A stretch of DNA of 64,000 nucleotides, taken from JAEUHO01 sp046350655. GTDB lineage: Bacteria > Planctomycetota > PLA2 > JAEUHO01. Of this stretch, positions 63,201 to 64,000 are shown one piece after another; position 1 is the first letter of the stretch, and every line of letters starts with the position of its first letter. Position numbers and translations under genes: made by a program. The notes under the pieces are model-generated. The model saw only the letters and a list, made by a program, of their open reading frames with translations. It had not been told where the DNA came from and made no database searches. Where the stretch lies: NCBI GenBank assembly GCA_046350655.1, contig JAXMAB010000005.1:186001-250000 (forward strand), written 5' to 3'.

Positions 63201-63412
63201 TCCGCCAATAGATGCCGGTCGTTTATTGGCGGATCCGCCAATCGACGCCGGTCGATTACTGGCGGATCGACCCGCCAATATGCGCCGGTCGATTACTGGC
63301 GGATCGCGCCGGCCGCCGGGCCTCGCGTACCCCCAGGTCGAATCCGCCAATAAATGCCGGTCGATGATTGGCGGATCGACCCGCCAATATGTGCCGGTCG
63401 ATGATTGGCGGA
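63201..63412. repeat. Array of five 33-bp quasi-palindromes
   Basis: Copies at 63201-63233, 63234-63266, 63271-63303, 63343-63375 and 63380-63412. Each starts TCCGCCAAT or CCCGCCAAT, has GCCGGTCG in the centre and ends ATTGGCGGA or ACTGGCGGA, so each is an 8-9 bp stem around a 15-base loop. The array makes up most of a 319-base gene-free stretch (63162-63480). The stretch is much AT-richer than its surroundings and also holds three dispersed-element copies. Spacers between copies are 0, 4, 39 and 4 bases, so this is not a CRISPR array. Confidence 0.88.
63308..63334. repeat. Dispersed element copy inside the 33-bp array
   Basis: Near-identical to 63166-63192, including the following CCCCCA-GTCGA; it separates copies 3 and 4 of the array. 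Confidence 0.75.
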
Positions 63413-63435
63413 TCGAAGAAGGGCGGAGGGGGAAC

Positions 63436-63452
63436 GGGACCGCGAGGCCCGG
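63436..63452. repeat. Dispersed GC palindrome element, half copy
   Basis: GGGACCGCGAGGCCCGG between the array and the stop of the last gene. Confidence 0.75.
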
Positions 63453-63480
63453 TGCCCTCTCACCCCCGGAACACGACGCG

Positions 63481-64000
63481 TCAGACGGGCAGGCCCCACC
63501 AGGGCAGCGCCGTGTCGCGCGCGAGCGTGCGGGCGAGGACCGTGAGGTCGAGTCGCGCCTCGCGGATGTCCTCGGAGGTGATCTCGCCCACGCGCTTCCA
63601 GAAGCGGGGCCGCAGGACGAACAGGAGCCCGCGCTGGAGCGTCGTCTCGACGACCCAGCGACGCTTCGTCTCGCGGTTGGCCATCTCGAGGCTCGTCAGC
63701 AGCCGCTCCATGTGCGCGAGCCCGCCCGCCTCGAGGCGCAGGAACACGAACGGGTACTCGTGGCGGACCTCGTCGCCGGCCGCGGCCCCGGCCACCTTGA
63801 ACGTCGGCACGCGCTCGAGGGCGCGCACGAGCGGGTACACGTCCGGGTCGTACCCGCGCTCGCGGGCCTCGAGGCGCAGTTCCACCTGCTCGATCGCCGC
63901 GTCGTCGCCGTGGAGCGCGTCGCAGAGCTCGCAGACGAGCAGCTCGATGCCCTCGACGGTCCGCCGCACCAGCCGGCGGCTGCCGCAGGACTCGCAGACC
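63481..64000 (-). CDS. Zinc-ribbon protein of unknown function, 5' end outside window
   Basis: At least 172 residues; the frame runs off the right edge. The visible N-terminal part has CESC and CELC about 21 residues apart (a zinc ribbon), then helices (AIEQVELRLEARERGYDP, YPLVRALERVPTF), EYPFVFLRLEAGGLAHMERLLTSLEMANRE and a basic-aromatic end (LFVLRPRFWKRVG, LPWWGLPV). I do not recognise the family. A GTG at 63969 is in frame, but the first Cys pair lies upstream of it, so the true start is outside. Confidence 0.7.
   Translation of the reverse strand, partial: VCESCGSRRLVRRTVEGIELLVCELCDALHGDDAAIEQVELRLEARERGYDPDVYPLVRALERVPTFKVAGAAAGDEVRHEYPFVFLRLEAGGLAHMERLLTSLEMANRETKRRWVVETTLQRGLLFVLRPRFWKRVGEITSEDIREARLDLTVLARTLARDTALPWWGLPV

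Noticed and set aside
63201..63412. CRISPR array
   Set aside because: Units are palindromic, some are adjacent with no spacer, and the intervening sequences are repeats rather than unique spacers; no cas genes.

Overview
This 64 kb window is very GC-rich bacterial chromosome, densely coded on both strands. It has no rRNA or tRNA gene, integrase or transposase that I can recognise. The cell is Gram-negative in plan: there is a TonB-dependent receptor, a TonB-like protein, lipoproteins and a predicted beta-barrel. Three secreted alpha-toroid (prenyltransferase/squalene-oxidase-like) proteins, a CotH-kinase protein, a giant carboxypeptidase-regulatory-domain protein and a TopA with GPY-type C-terminal repeats together suggest Planctomycetota. 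This placement is inference from gene content; no marker tree was possible.

Layout. 1-6.7 kb: an SDR (cut by the left edge), a lipoprotein, an old-yellow-enzyme oxidoreductase, and a tightly overlapping operon of enoyl-CoA hydratase, acyl-CoA dehydrogenase, PaaK-type CoA ligase, a 66-aa protein and a RidA protein. The set resembles aromatic acyl-CoA degradation clusters. 6.8-16.5 kb: small membrane proteins, a frameshifted glycosyltransferase, a DUF4149 protein, a TPR protein with a sensor-type Cys motif, an eboA-eboB pair, CotH, and DUF1801 and DUF6572-like proteins. 16.6-20.2 kb: a zinc-uptake module (His/Cys-rich secreted protein, ZnuD-like receptor, TonB). 20.3-30.9 kb: alpha-toroid and carboxypeptidase-regulatory proteins, methyltransferases, a TetR regulator and a GNAT. 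31-37 kb: an archaemetzincin, a Rieske-flavodoxin fusion, a beta-barrel protein and two secreted proteins. 37-46.3 kb: topA, an ADP-forming acyl-CoA synthetase, a leucine-dehydrogenase-like enzyme and a hybrid histidine kinase. 46.4-57.4 kb: small membrane and zinc-finger proteins, a DinG-like helicase, an EF-hand lipoprotein, an alpha-toroid protein and sbcD-sbcC. 57.5-64 kb: rsfS with a histone-H1-like tail, an ABC export operon, a monooxygenase-fold protein, an HhH protein, nadC, a 33-bp repeat array, and a zinc-ribbon protein cut by the right edge.

Three patterns cut across the gene list. First, a dispersed palindromic element (core GGGACCGCGAGGCCCGG or its complement) occurs about 28 times. 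It favours the gaps between convergent genes but also lies inside several reading frames. Second, ten genes have a TANNNT/TANNNC hexamer ending exactly 6 nt before the start codon and no visible Shine-Dalgarno, which is the signature of leaderless mRNA; other genes have the hexamer further upstream plus a GGAG-type site. Third, several genes change reading frame at CGCG or poly-G tracts (sbcC about nine times, an ABC permease twice, a glycosyltransferase once), and one convergent pair lacks stop codons. This looks more like consensus errors than decay and should be kept in mind when reading those genes.
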